Position numbers and translations under genes: made by a program. A DNA stretch of 64,000 nt from Malania oleifera (Eukaryota > Streptophyta > Magnoliopsida > Santalales > Ximeniaceae), in contig NC_080417.1 of the NCBI RefSeq assembly GCF_029873635.1, positions 34,923,859 through 34,987,858 on the forward strand, given 5' to 3'. The notes under the pieces were generated by a model, which did no database searches, was not told the origin of the DNA, and saw nothing but the letters and a program-made list of their open reading frames with translations. How positions within the stretch are numbered: position 1 is the stretch's first letter; each line of letters starts with the position of its first letter. Below are positions 9,701-22,117 of the stretch, in pieces.

Positions 9701-11565
9701 TTGTTGCTAATCCACATTTGTATCAGTAAACAAGGTTAAATTTACATGTTTAGATAAAGTTACATTATATACATTAAAAAATTTTTTTTAATTGTTTGAT
9801 AACTTAACACTATAATGTGTATTAAATTTTGTTAAAGCATTATTTCAAAATTTTTGTTAAAACATTAAATTTGTAAGTCATGTTTAATTTTTACTTTATG
9901 CATCATTTTAACAATTATTTATATAATTTATTTTTAATATTACTTAATATATAGTGTTCTTCTTATGCATTTTTTTACAAATTTACAATAAATATACCCA
10001 TTTATTGATCTTAGGTTTTTTTCTTAGTTTTTTACATTTATTCATTTTGTATATGCTAATTATAATGTCATTCTAATTTTTGAAATATATATTTTCACTG
10101 TATATACGCAGTTAATTTTAATTCAATACATTTTTTTGTAATGTTTTTTCAGGTCATATTATTGATAAATTAACATCATATTCAACGTCAATTGCATTTC
10201 AATTTATTTAATCACAAGTACGATGTTCAGATATTTAATTTTATGCTATTTTTATTATCATATATTCACCATTCATATTTGTTTATAAAATTGCATAGTT
10301 CTTCATATTATTTATAATATTATTACATTTCATTAAATATTATTACTTAATTGCATCACATTATTATACTTACATACGCACTTATTCAACATATTTATTT
10401 TATCTATTCGTATTTATTGACTGATTTTCTACATTTTAAACAGTTATTTTTAGTATAATTTTAATTTCTTTACTTTCACACTATTTCAAGTACGTATTCA
10501 TTTTTTTTCACGATCATTACATTACTAATTATTCATATGTTATGTTCATTCAAATATCTTTGTGGTTGATCAACTTAACATCATTCGTAATTTGACAACA
10601 ATATCATAAGCATATTTATGCTTTCATTTCTAAAATATTTTTTATTAGCATTTATAAAACTTTATTATCTTCACCACTTAATTATTATTTTTTCTGATTA
10701 TTAAGTTTAGGTAATCAATATTTGATAATTATTTTATACATAACACAACACAATGCAATATAAATTAAATTGAATTATAAAACCTACATTACACAAGTAA
10801 TACAACATCACTGAATTTATCAAAGTATATTATTGCTAAAAATAAATGTGTGTGTGTGTGTGTATACCAAATATGATTTGAATCAAATAACCCATCACAA
10901 GTAGCAAATAATCTATGATTTGTAAGTATAATTTTTTTTTTTTTACCAAATGTGATTTCATAGCATAATAATTGAAATTATTTTTGAAATTATAATGACA
11001 AAAGAATTAAATATTTAATAACTAAACATACAAGTATAAATTTATTATAAAACCATTCCTTAAATTATAAATATTTCTTGATACATTAAGCGGTGTAAGA
11101 TTAAACTATTAAAGATATGCAAATGCACACAAATGTTATAGTGTGATTTTTTAGGTATATATATATATATATAAACACAGCTTGCAAATAGTAGCCCAAG
11201 GGTTTTTTTTTTTTTTGGTAATATAATAAAATACAAAAAATTTAAATAAAGGTCTTACCTCAATTGGGTTCTGGATGCAGCTTCCAAAAAATCAAAACCA
11301 AAATAGTAAACTTTGAATCTTGAATGGAGAAGTATTTCAAGTAAATTTGAATAATCAATGAAAATACTTGGGATTTTGGATTAGAAAAACATATCCCATT
11401 CTTACGAGTTTTATACGTTACTCTATCGAACTCAAACGCCAACGGTCACTTGCTCAACCAATGGCAACCTGCTAGCCTTTGACGTCCTCCTCCTGCCATA
11501 AGCCTACTCTTTGCAACATCCGTTCACGAATGAAGAAAAGGAGAAAGGTTTGCGTGAATAGTCAA

Positions 11566-11870
11566 GGCAAATCTCACTAGACGAAGTAGTGAGATTTGCC
11601 ACGGATAAGACAGCGAACGACTGTTCCATTTCCTAAGCAAATCTTGGTACTTCGTCTAGGGAGATTTTCCTTAACACGCATTAACACCTGAGTGTTTGAC
11701 ACTTTTAAATCTCATTACTTAAAATAGTGAGATTTGTTTAAATCTCACTATTTTAAGTAACAAGATTACGTTAGAGTCATTCTGAAAAATACTTTTCAGA
11801 AGAGGATATTATTTAATATATATTTTTTTAAAAAAATAAAACGAAAAAAAACTCAGTATATCATACTCAC
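11566..11870 (-). repeat. Palindrome-rich module, right copy
   Basis: Bases 11566-11600 form a palindrome with perfect 14-bp arms (GGCAAATCTCACTA / TAGTGAGATTTGCC) and a 7-base loop. A looser one is at about 11638-11672. Bases 11707-11735 and 11740-11767 are two further copies that are also reverse complements of each other. The outer flank 11768-11860 matches the reverse complement of 600-690 (TCATTCTGA.AAA, TATTATTTAATATAT). It therefore mirrors the module at 620-1263. Confidence 0.6.
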
Positions 11871-11958
11871 AACATAAGACGCCGTGAAGTGTTTGTTGGA
11901 GTCTTTAGACGTCAATACAACAGTTTTATATACCAGGTGACAGTTGCACTGTCATTTG

Positions 11959-11959
<1 letters not shown>

Positions 11960-11990
<31 letters not shown>

Positions 11991-12005
11991 GAGAGAGAGA
12001 GAGAG
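11960..12005. repeat. (GA)n microsatellite
   Basis: Near-continuous GA repeat of about 46 bases. A short (TAA)n tract lies further on at about 12702-12724. The stretch 12006-12732 between and around them holds no feature I can support. Confidence 0.9.
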
Positions 12006-12732
12006 CACCAAAGAAGCTGCTTTCATAGAGAATAGAAAACGCGTGGCCTTGGGAGACCAATAATCCATGGTTTGGTTTGGCTTGGCCTTGGGTTTGGTTT
12101 TTTCTGACTTTGTCTCTGAATTTTTGACAATTTAATTATTGCATTCCAACGCCTTCTTTGGTGCAGACTTCCCCCAAACATTTAATCCGTCGCGTCAAAC
12201 TGAATATAATAATAGTTCATACGTATAAATTGACCAGCCTAGCTTACGCTTAATGTAAATTTTTAATTGGGAAATTTTGTCTCCTTTCAACCAGTTCCCA
12301 ATTACAGTGTTTAGTTTGAAAATATTAAAATAGAAATACAGGACCTGTTGCTCATAAGAGGTTAACCTGGCCGACGATTAAAACAAAAATGCCCTTAATT
12401 TTATTGGGCACCCCAAAGCCAGAATGACCAAATCAACCTCTTAATTACTGTTTCACGTCTTCAGTGGCATGGAAAATTCACTGCCATCAATTCAAAGTCC
12501 GCCATGTCCAATTCAATTCAGACAAAAATGCCCTTAAAATGGAGGATTTTTTTTTTTTTTTAAAGAGCAATTAGGGTGTCCACGTGCCTAATTTTTATAA
12601 GATTTTTTTTTCTTTCCTTAATATTTTTAACTATTCCAGTGAGTATTTCAGTTCTGCTTCTTTTGAAAACGTCCCATAATCTTTTCTCTCAATTTTTCAA
12701 GTAATAATAATAATAATAATAATAAACTCTAG

Positions 12733-14580
12733 TGTTAGGGTCTTAGAGTTCGGCAATCTTAATACATGATTTTGATATGTGTGTATGAATTAGGAAGTAT
12801 GGCCGGTTAACTTGGATGCGACTATGCGGATGTCATAGGGATGTTTTTAGTACATCTCTACGACATTTTGATTTGTTCAGATAGTTTTAATTGTGATGCT
12901 CTCAACTCTAATGCATAATCATTAGATCCCTAGTGGTTACTATATAGTATGTGACCGAGACTACTTTGGAAAATGAATCTTAGGGATACATTAGATGAGT
13001 GTCCCTACCTCCTCCAATTTCTTGATGGGTACTAAGCGAGCGATCATGAGGATTGCTTAGGGGCAGACTCTTGATATCCTTGAGGGATGTATTAGGTTTT
13101 CATATAAATTGGGAGCTCCATGAAGGATCCGTTTGGGAATGAGATCGCACGAGTCTCTTTGGTATGGAGGTTCAAGTGCACATCCTCCTTAGCCGTCATC
13201 TATACAGTTAGGCAGTGTCATCTAAGACCCTTGGTTGTGCTAAGAGGATGAGAGTTATCTTTAGTACTAGTGGAACATAAATTATATCCCTTACCACTCA
13301 AGTTTGGGTTCCTTACAGTTGATTACTAGGTTGGATACTTGAGTATTTCTTTGATTAAGGATGAGTACAACTAGGCTGGACTCGGCGTAGTCTTGCCACT
13401 GCACAAGTGTGACACCATGCTACTTTAAGAGGATTTTAGTAAGGGTGATTCCTTTTGACCATTAAGAATTCTACGTCCATGAAAGTTTGTATTATGGCAT
13501 ATCTCTCGATCTTGAATGAGAAAATATACAGATATGTACTCATAATCATGTAAATAAAAAACATAGTTTCATAAGCTTTGATATCATTTCTCATACTTAT
13601 AATCATAACCTATCATTTCTCATAATCATATACATATACTTTCATTTCTCAAATCATATTCATATACTTTCATATCTCACCTTTAAATTCATACTCTTTC
13701 ATTTCTCATATTCATTTTTACATTCTAGCCCATGCGTATCCACTAGCATATTGCACAACGTGTCTATAACCCATGGCTGTTCATTTCCCAATTTTATAAT
13801 CTAACTCATGAGTTTCCGCTAGTATAGAATCCACAACGTGTCTATAACTCATGACTATTCATTATTGTGTCTGTAATGAGTAACCAACCCGAGGATATTC
13901 TCATTCTCATCGTCATGTATCTCCCCATGACCAAGTTGTGCGGCTCGAAGGCTGGACCTAACCGCGGTTGGTCTACCCGGTTAGATCAAAATAGGGAACG
14001 TGTCTATAGTACGAATGGCCTACCAATCCTGGTTCAGACCCTAGGGGGTAACACAACCTTTTACATACACATTCGATTATCACGCCACACTCTCCATGAG
14101 ATGTGTGGTTGCACTATCACTATGCTAGCAACGGTACCGTGCTCTCTGTACAACTATGGTACATCAGGGTTCTCATTTTCACATTTCATTCCATCTGTAT
14201 ATCTCATCATATCATTATCATTCTCGTAATTTATGTATCATTTCCATTATATCTGTATTCATTTCATCTCATATCTGTATGTATCTCAATTCAACATTTC
14301 TGTATAAAACACATCTGTGTGCATATCACGTATATCATCATTTCAATAAAAACGTATCTAGAACTCACATTTTACCATTTCTCAGAAAAACATATCTTTA
14401 TGTCACATTTCATTATTTCCCAGTAAAATACACATTTGTATATTACATTTCATCATTCCTTTATAAAATAATTATGTATTCCACTTTTTATCATTTCCAT
14501 ATAAAAATCTCATAGCACCACAAATATGTATATAAAACATATATGGGTTTCCCATATCTTCATTTCTATATAAAACATTT

Positions 14581-14618
<38 letters not shown>

Positions 14619-14926
14619 TAGTCTCATTTTCTCAGTGCAAAACACATATCTCAATTTCAATTACATTCCTAGTATAAATCTGTTATTTCATATTCCTCAT
14701 GTCACACAATTTTATCTGATATTCATAATATAATAACCACAGGAAAAATATCATATTCACATTTTCACATACTTTAAATCAACCAATTCATTTCCCAAAA
14801 TAGTTGTTATAATTTATTCCACTTACCTGTTTACTAAGAGTCCTGCTAAAAACCCTAAATATACGCTCGCGGCATTCGGAACTCCATACCTTGAAATCGC
14901 ATTATCCCCAGTTCAATCAACTCAGT
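12733..14926 (-). mobile_element. Probable gypsy LTR region, reverse
   Basis: In reverse complement, 14780-14880 reads GCGAGCGTATATTTAGGGTT, then TAGTAAACAGGTAAGTGGAATAAATTATAA. This resembles the forward gypsy LTR at 56140-56210 (GGTATTAGTGG..., AGTAAGCCAAGTAAGGGGAATAAATTATAG). Between 13725 and 13860 a unit of about 80 bp (CCATGCGTATCCACTAG...CACAACGTGTCTATAACCCATG) is repeated two to three times, as in other gypsy LTRs here. A (TA)n tract is at 14583-14616. The start point is not established; 12733 is simply where a TGTTAGGG occurs. Confidence 0.38.
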
Positions 14927-16598
14927 TGTTGAATTTTTGAGTCCTATCCTTGTTTTGATGCTGACAAAACACATGTTTCTTATGTGTGTTTTTGGCATGT
15001 GAACAGGTCCATTAATTTAATACACACATAAGGAAAAGGCGATGGAACTTTGTAGGACTTAAAACCTATATGATTAGGTGCATTCCATGAAGTTAGAAGA
15101 GTGAAGAAGAAGACATATTTGATTTAATTTGTATATGCATTTAGGTTTTTATATTTTGGCCTGTAATAAATGCATACATCATGCATTATATGACTTAATG
15201 CTCAGATAGGCCATAGATAGACCTTATAACAGACTTTGGTTGACCTTCAGTTGACCGACGTTGAGTTTTTGGGCTTAATTAAAAAGTCTAGGCCATAGAA
15301 TGACAATAGGAACGATGACCCTTACACTTGAATGCCACATGCCTTTTCACCGGTTCTCCCCACGGCCAATCAAACCCAATTTTGGCCAAGAGTCTGTTCA
15401 ATCAACTGATCCTATGAACCGGTCGACCGAACCTCTCGGGTTGCAGTATGTTTAAATGCTAAAATGGGTTCAAAAATTAATTAAGCTTTTTTTAATAATA
15501 TTTAGCATGTCCCCAATGGTAAAAAATCTCCCAATCCTTTATATATACCCCTTTCATAACTTAGATTAGTAACTTTGATTAACCAATTTTTCTCTCAAAA
15601 TTATTTTCTTAATCAAAGTTCCTCCACTTACATTTTTAATTGCAAAATCATTTTGAGGTAAATTTTTACACTCTCCAACTCTCTTTATTATTCTTTGGAA
15701 AATCTTTTGAAAGAGAGTATCTTTATTTTAGGGCATTTATTTTCACATCAATGCTTTCATAGAAAAAGTTTCATGTTGCAAAAATTATTTGAAAAACCAA
15801 AGCCCTAGGTTCTCCTATTTCTCATTGAAAATATTTATGGAGAAATATTGCATAGGGTTAAGATCTTTGAGCATTTTATCATGTACATTATTTTTCAAAG
15901 ATTGAAAATGTTATTTGATAGTACCCTTACTCTATTAAGCATAATGCATATCATTAGAGAGTGCATGTATTGAGCTTAAACGTGTACATATTTGCTTGTA
16001 TTTTTAAAAGCATATTATGTGTACAAAAACTGTTTTCATGTATCGGTTGGGTTCAGTCTGGAATTGAGCTGGGGAGTCTCAGCCCCGTACGTAAGACCGG
16101 TTGGGTTCAGCCCGAGAAATTGAACTGGAGAGTCTTCGCGTAAGAGAAACAAGTTGGGCTCAGCCTTACAATTGAGTTGGGGTTTACCTCACCTCATAAG
16201 GAGAGGTTGTAACGGCTTCTGCTCTGCCCATTTAAGTGAGCAAGAATAGTGTAATCCTTGGGGGGTATGCCCAAGGCGGGAATGTAGGTTGGTTTGGCTA
16301 AATCTCAATAACAAATATCATGTGTTACTCTCTTTCTATCATATTTAAATTCCCGCACTTTAATTTCCACACGTGTATGCTTGTCCATATTTATTGTCAT
16401 AACAATTTGCATACATCCATTTAATTTAAATAAGATACTACAAATGTGTGTGCTTGTTTTCACTGCTTAAATTATTTTACATACACATGTACATTTTGAA
16501 TGAAATATGACATGTGGTGAATCAGCAAAAGTTTAAATTAGTCAAAAAGTTTTTAAAAGCCAATTCACTCCCCTCTTGGGATCAAACTAATTCCAACA
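14927..16598 (+). repeat. 5' LTR of the SIRE-like element
   Basis: 1672 bp, TGTTGAATTTTTGAGTCC ... CTAATTCCAACA. It is collinear with the split 3' LTR but lacks about 330 bp present there at 35640-35970. Three degenerate units of about 53 bp (GGTTGGGTTCAG...TTGAACTGGGGAGTCT) lie at about 16040-16190. A primer-binding-like sequence, TTAGTATTGGAGTC (16600-16613), follows and differs from the canonical TTGGTATCAGAGC. Confidence 0.82.
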
Positions 16599-18251
16599 GT
16601 TAGTATTGGAGTCTGGTTGCAATAAACTTAACCACATTTGCATAAAGATTGCAACAACTTATTTTTCAGTGTATCCCTGTTTTGAAGGTCAACTCTTTGC
16701 TAATCCTCCACTATTTTCATTGCGTAGATTTTATTGTTTGAATATTGAAAATGCTTTTGTAAAATCAATTGATTGGAGTGTTTGGAAAAGGTTTTGGCAA
16801 AATTTTTCATATTCCATTGAAAATGTTTTTAATATGCAAAGTTTCCCAAACCTAAAATTGATTTGAATTTTCATGACATTGTTTTAATGCATATCATTTG
16901 AGTGTTGTGTTTATCTTGTGCCTTAGTTATTAATGCTCTTGAAAAGAATTATGTTTTATGGTAATACAAAGGGATATTTGGGAACTAAAAGAGGTATGAA
17001 AAATTCGAGAGAGAGGAAGACACCACTTTGAGCTCAAACGTCTAAGGAGTAAATTGACATGGTATATTTCCTCCTACTTTGTTGCTGATCCATATATTGA
17101 TTCATATGTTATATCTTGTATTAATTTTATTTGTGAATCATATGATGAATCTAGCGTTGAATTTATGTTATGATTCATAATGCATATACTGTATTAATTT
17201 TGTATGGATCATGTAATTTTTGCATGCCATATTAGGAGAAGCTAAATAGGAACATTTCTTTAATACTCATAAGATCTTTATTAGGATATAATATGTAAAG
17301 GGTTTTGATGCTTTAAATGCTTAAATAGTGTTTGCGCATAAAATTCATAATTTTAGTATACACTATTATCAAACTGAGAACCCTAAGAAAATCTAGCCAA
17401 TATGTGAGTCTTATTGAAACATCCAATCTAAGCTTAGCATATATGTCATTATGATTGGATAAGCTATATCATGCTTATACAAAACTATCAATTCTTAAAT
17501 TTAAATCTCATAAGCATGTTTTAAATATAATCCCCTCCAAATGGACAAAGATGGTTTATCTGTGGAAATAATTCTTAATGCTACATATGTTTTAATATAA
17601 AAATCTTAAATATAGCATAAATTGTCCATCACATAGTAATGAGTTTTAGGAAATCTATCTTATGGTATGTAATGTAAAATCCTAAACTCATCATTGAGCT
17701 TAAATGATAGATCTTTTTAAAATGACAAATTTAATCTAAGAAATCTTAAGCTCATCACCACATCAAAGAATATCAGTTATGCCAATTACTATTAATTGAA
17801 CATAAATTCTTTTTTGGCTATATAACTGAGGGGGAGCAGAGAACTTATATTGAACTACAAATCACTATCCATATATTATGGAATGTTTAAACTCTTGGTG
17901 GATAGTTAATCATAATAATTACTGCACTGAATGCTCACAATCCATCCTTCACTCTAAAATTAATTACATTTGATTGATGGATTATATTCTTAATAAAAAC
18001 TACTTTAAGGTGAATGCCTATTGTCCATTCTTCACTTAAATGATAATTTCATTAAATGGACAAATATTTTTGCCTGCTCTACTTATATGCATGTTTGTAT
18101 TGAACGTCTCTTGCATGATTGATGCAGTGATGTGAATTGCATGTTGGTAGTGGATATAGGTTTTCGCATACTCAATCTGAATTGTATCTATATGATACAG
18201 ATTATTTTAAACTGCTTGCGTGAATCTATTAGGTTTCAGGTACATGGTAAG
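16599..18251 (+). other. Internal non-coding segment of the SIRE-like element
   Basis: AT-rich, no coding frame longer than about 86 codons, none with recognisable domains. A GGGGGAG tract occurs at about 17829. The segment ends with the 5-bp GTAAG duplicated by the next insertion. Confidence 0.6.
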
Positions 18252-18367
18252 TGTTAGTATGTCTCCCTAAAATACCCTTGTACTTTTGTACCCTTGTATG
18301 TCTCCTCGTATCCTATAAAAAGGATGCCTATGTATAGTTGTATTGTACAAAAGATTTAATCTTAACA
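18252..18367 (+). repeat. 5' LTR (116 bp) of short-LTR copia
   Basis: TGTTAGTATG ... ATCTTAACA. A TATAAAA box at 18314-18320 is set in the small hairpin ATCCTATAAAAAGGAT. It differs from the 3' LTR at about 6 of 116 positions by eye. Confidence 0.93.
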
Positions 18368-18380
18368 TGGTATCAGAGCC
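18368..18380 (+). other. Primer-binding site (initiator tRNA-Met)
   Basis: TGGTATCAGAGCC directly abuts the LTR end. Confidence 0.93.
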
Positions 18381-18551
18381 AAGTTAACCCTAATTTCTTT
18401 TTTTTTCTTAAACCCCTTGCTTGCTACCGTTCTGGACGCCATCGGTGTCATCGTTGGTAGCCGTTCCCTCTTCGTTACATCGCTTTCCTCTTCCTACACT
18501 TGAGGTTGCTCTTACAGAGCTCATTTCTAAGGAGACACGCCAACAAACTCG

Positions 18552-19643
18552 TTGGGCTCATCTACAGATATGGTTTTAGCTACTGCCCCGTCTAGTTCCT
18601 TTACTCCGGCTACTCCTACTACAGCTGTTGCATCTTCTAAACCGCGTCGTTTCCATGGCCAGTGTCACTATTGTAAGGAAGATGGTCATCGTATTTCTGA
18701 TTGTCCTAAGAAGAAGGCCAAGGATGCTAGGGATGCTCTTAAGACTAGGGCCTCTTACTCTTCCAAGCTCGTTGCTGCTGTCTCCACTAGCTCCTTAATT
18801 TCTGCTTCATCTTCTGCATCTCCTTTGTCATCTCTTTCTGCAGCTAACCTTGAGGCAATTATCACCCAGGTTCTATCCTGCACTTCTACTGCTTTATCAG
18901 TCTCCACAGGTACCCCAACACCTTGGTTTATTGATTCTGCCTGTTGCAATCATATGACCTCTGATTCCTCTTTAGTGGCACATAAGCAATCTTTAAATCC
19001 TGTTCCCTTAATTTATACTGCTGATGGTTCACATATGTCTGTTAGTCATCTTGGTCATATTTCTACTCCTACTTTTTCCGTGCCGGACACATATGTTGTG
19101 CTTAACTTGTCTCTTAATCTCCTTTTTGTTGGCCAACTTGTTGAATGTGGTTTGATCTTAACATTTTCTCACAGAGGTTGTGATGTGCAAGATCTAAAGA
19201 TGGACCAGATTTTTGGGACCAAGCGTAAAGTTGGTCGCCTTTTTGAGCTCACATCTCTGCATTTGCCTCGTTTGTGTTCTCCTCCATCTCTTTCTGCTGC
19301 AGTGTCTTCCAGTGTTTGGCATTCTCATCTCGGTCATGCCTCGTTGTCTCGTATTCAGTCTTTAGCTTCTAGTGGTTTCTTAGGACATGTTAAATTTGAT
19401 CATTTTGATTGTATGCCTTGTCAACTTGGGAAACAGAAAGCTTTACCTTTTAATGAAAGTAATTCTTTGTCTTCTGCACCTTTTGATTTGGCTCATTCTG
19501 ATATTTGGGGACCCACTCCTGTCCTTACTAAGGATGGGTCTCCTTACTTTGTCATTTTTATCAATGATTACTCTCGGTATACATGGATTTATCTTTTGCA
19601 TGATCGCACTTGGTTTCTTAATGCTTTTCATGACTTTAAGTAG
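18552..19643 (+). pseudogene. Copia gag tail, protease and integrase N-part
   Basis: An open frame of 363 residues. In order: the gag zinc knuckle CHYCKEDGHRISDCPKK (about residues 39-55), the protease active site WFIDSACCNHMTSD (about residues 124-137, with DSA in place of DSG), the GAG-pre-integrase motif VWHSHLGHASLSRIQSL, then the integrase zinc finger end (CMPCQLGKQ) and core start (HSDIWGP, DYSRYTWIYLL). It stops at TAG 19641-19643, inside the integrase core. The main gag domain that should precede the knuckle is missing. Confidence 0.87.
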
Positions 19644-20600
19644 ATGATTGAAGCTCAGTTTGCTCGCATCATTAAAGTCTTTCGGTCCAATAATGCCCTA
19701 GAATATACTTCTACCTCTTTCATTGAAGAACTTTGAGAGGTCGGCACCTTACCCCATCGATCCTGTCCATCCACCTCCTAATAAAATGGTTGCCCCGAAC
19801 ATAAGCACCGTCACATTCTTGACACTGTTCGCTCTCAGCTCTTCTCTGCATCCCTCCCAGAATCCTTTTGAGGTGAAGCTACTCTTACTGCTGTTTACAT
19901 TATTAATCGAGTTCCCACCCCTACTCTTTCCAATAAATCTCCATATGAGGCTCTATATGGCACAGTACCTGATTATTCTCTTCTCAGAGTCTTTGGTTAT
20001 GCTTGCTTTGTTTTTCTTCCACCTCATGAACATACAAAACTTGAACCTCACTCTCGTCTCTGTTGCTTTCTTGGTTATTCCTTTGAACACAAGGGTTATC
20101 GGTGCTATGACCCCATAGCCAAGCGTCTTTGCATCTCTCGGCATGTTCAGTTTTGGGAACACAAAATTTTCACTAGTATATCTCCATTTTCTTCCGATTC
20201 TCTCTCATACTCCCCCATTTTCACTGATCCTGCCCTTGATCCCTCTACCGCTTTCTCTTCTAATGCTGGTCCTCCCAGCTCATTAGGTGATCCCTATGCC
20301 TCTGCTGCTCCTAACTCTGGACTGTCTGATGATCCTGCTGTCTCTTCCACACCGCCTGCGTCCACTGATTGGGATGTCCGTCTTTTAAGTCGGGTAAGGG
20401 CACCTCCTACCTATCTTCGTGACTTTCATTATTTTTCTACTCTTGACTCCCTTCACGAGCCTTGCAGTTATTGCAAAGCTTGTTCTGTTCCTGTTTGGCA
20501 GCAAGCTATGGCTGAGGAACTTGACGCCTTTCATAAAACTTATACTTGGAACCTAGTTTACCTGCCTCCTGGTAAGACTGTAGTTGGGAACAAATGGGTG
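19644..20600 (+). pseudogene. Copia integrase C-part and linker
   Basis: Across several stops the copia text continues: FRSNNALEYTS (second acidic region), INRVPTPTLSNKSPYEALYG, LRVFGYACFVFLPPHEHTKL, CCFLGYSFEHKGYRCYDP and a Ser/Pro-rich linker. A short segment near 19735-19800 is scrambled where the third catalytic residue is expected. Non-functional. Confidence 0.78.
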
Positions 20601-21988
20601 TATAAATGAAAAACAAATTCTGATGGTTCTGAAGTACGACATAAAGCTCGTTTAGTGGCAAAGGGCTTTACTCAGGAATATGACATTGATTATGAGGAGA
20701 GATTTGCCCCTGTTGCCCATATTACCTCCGTTCACTCACTTTTGGCTATTGCCTCTGCTTGGCGGTGGCTTTTATTTCAGATGGACGTCAAGAATGCCTT
20801 CTTACATGGTGATTTGGCTGAGGAGGTATATATGCAACCCCCTCTTGGGTATCCTCATTCTCCTTGTCAGGTTTTCGTCTTCGTCGTGCTTTATATGGGC
20901 TTAAGCAAGCTCCTCATGCTTGGTTTGCCAAGTTTAGCTCCACTATTGCCCAGTTTGGGTTTACCTCTAGCCTCTATGATTCAGCTCTTTTTACCCGTCA
21001 CATTGCTACTGACATCACCATTCTCCTACTTTATATTGACGATATGAGCATTACTGGTGATGATACTTCTGGTATTCATGAGCTTAAGCAATTTCTGTGT
21101 CGGAAGTTTGAGATGAAAGACCTTGGTTTTCTTCACTACTTCCTTGGCTTAGAAGTGTCTCCAACCTCTAATGGCTACTCCTTAACCTAGGCCAAATATG
21201 CCTCTGATCTTCTCACACGTGCTGGTCTCACTGATTGTAAGATAACTGATAGTCCGCTGGAACCTAACATCAAACTCCGTCCTACTGATAGGGAGCTCCT
21301 TCCCAATGCCATTCGCTACTGACAGCTTGTTGGGAGCTTGATTTACCTCACTATCATTAGACCGGACATTGCCTATGCGGTGCACCTTGTTAGTCAGTTT
21401 ATGTCAGCTCCTCGGTCTGTTCACTATGCAGTTGTTCTTCGCATCTTACGATATGTGAAGGGCACCTTATTTCATGGCCTTTTTTTTTTTTCCTCTCACT
21501 CATCCTTGACGTTACAAGTTTATTCTGATACTGATTGGGCAGGGGACCCTACTGATCGTCGGTCTACCACTGGTTTTCTTTTTTTACTTGGTGACTCTCT
21601 TATCTCTTGGTGGAGCAAAAAGCAGACTGTTGTTGCTCGCTCTAGTACTGAGGCTGAGTATCGGGCTCTCCCTGATACTACTTTTGAGCTTCTTTGGCTT
21701 CATTGGATTTTCCACGATATGGGAATTCCTCAGCCCTCGAGCACTCCTCTTTATTGTGACAATCATAGTGCTGTCCAGATTGCTCACAACGATGTCTTTC
21801 ATGAACGCACCAAATATTTCGAGATCGACTGTCATTTTGTGCGTCATCATCTTCAGGATGGGACACTTCGCCTCTTGTCAGTTCCTTCGGCTGATCAGTT
21901 GGCTGATATCTTCACGAAAGCTCATCCACCTGGTCGTCATCGTGCTTTAATCTGCAAACTCCTAATGTCATCTTCGATACCACCTTGA
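20460..21988 (+). pseudogene. Copia reverse transcriptase and RNase H
   Basis: RT begins around WQQAMAEELDAFHKTYTW, with a stop after NKWVYK (20608-20610). It then runs through [20 protein letters not shown] and [12 protein letters not shown], with a frameshift near 20865-20870 before [15 protein letters not shown]. The catalytic box is [12 protein letters not shown]. Further stops lie at 21188-21190 and 21321-21323. RNase H follows (YSDTDWAGDPTDRRSTTG, SRSSTEAEYRAL, LYCDNHSAVQIAHN, ADIFTKAHPP), ending at 21988. Most key residues survive, but the frame is broken. Confidence 0.88.
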
Positions 21989-22001
21989 GTTTGAGAGGGA
22001 A

Positions 22002-22117
22002 TGTTAGTATATGTCCCTAAAATACCCTTGTATTCTTGTACCCTTGTATGTCTCCTCGTATCCTATAAAAAGGATGCATGTGTATAGTTGTATTGTACAA
22101 AAGATTTAATCTTAACA
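22002..22117 (+). repeat. 3' LTR of short-LTR copia
   Basis: 116 bp, TGTTAGTATATGTCCC ... ATCTTAACA, preceded by the polypurine tract TGAGAGGGAA (21992-22001). TATAAAA is at 22064-22070. Confidence 0.93.

Larger units (their letters stand above)
8164..11560. other. AT-rich non-coding region
   Basis: No coding region is supported. Contents: the G21 run at 8433-8453, a dispersed repeat at about 8878-9700 (see that entry), very AT-rich DNA at 9700-11250, a (TG)n run near 10848-10863, and a (TA)n run near 11157-11173. Confidence 0.6.
18252..22117 (+). mobile_element. Short-LTR copia retrotransposon
   Basis: 3866 bp, LTRs of 116 bp each, flanked by GTAAG at 18247-18251 and 22118-22122. It has the order zinc knuckle, protease, integrase, RT, RNase H typical of copia. 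Most of gag is deleted: only 200 bp separate the primer-binding site from the zinc knuckle. Stops occur at about 19641, 19735, 20608, 21188 and 21321, and there is a frameshift near 20870. The DSACC protease text is one I associate with Ivana-type copia, but the clade call is tentative. Confidence 0.93.

Noticed and set aside
10000-11000. Possible matrix-attachment or origin-like AT-rich region
   Set aside because: Only composition supports it. No specific motif or structure could be shown.
13867-14515. Three overlapping frames of about 110-120 codons
   Set aside because: His/Ile/Ser-rich translations of ATTTC/TCATT low-complexity DNA in a probable LTR. No start context or domain.
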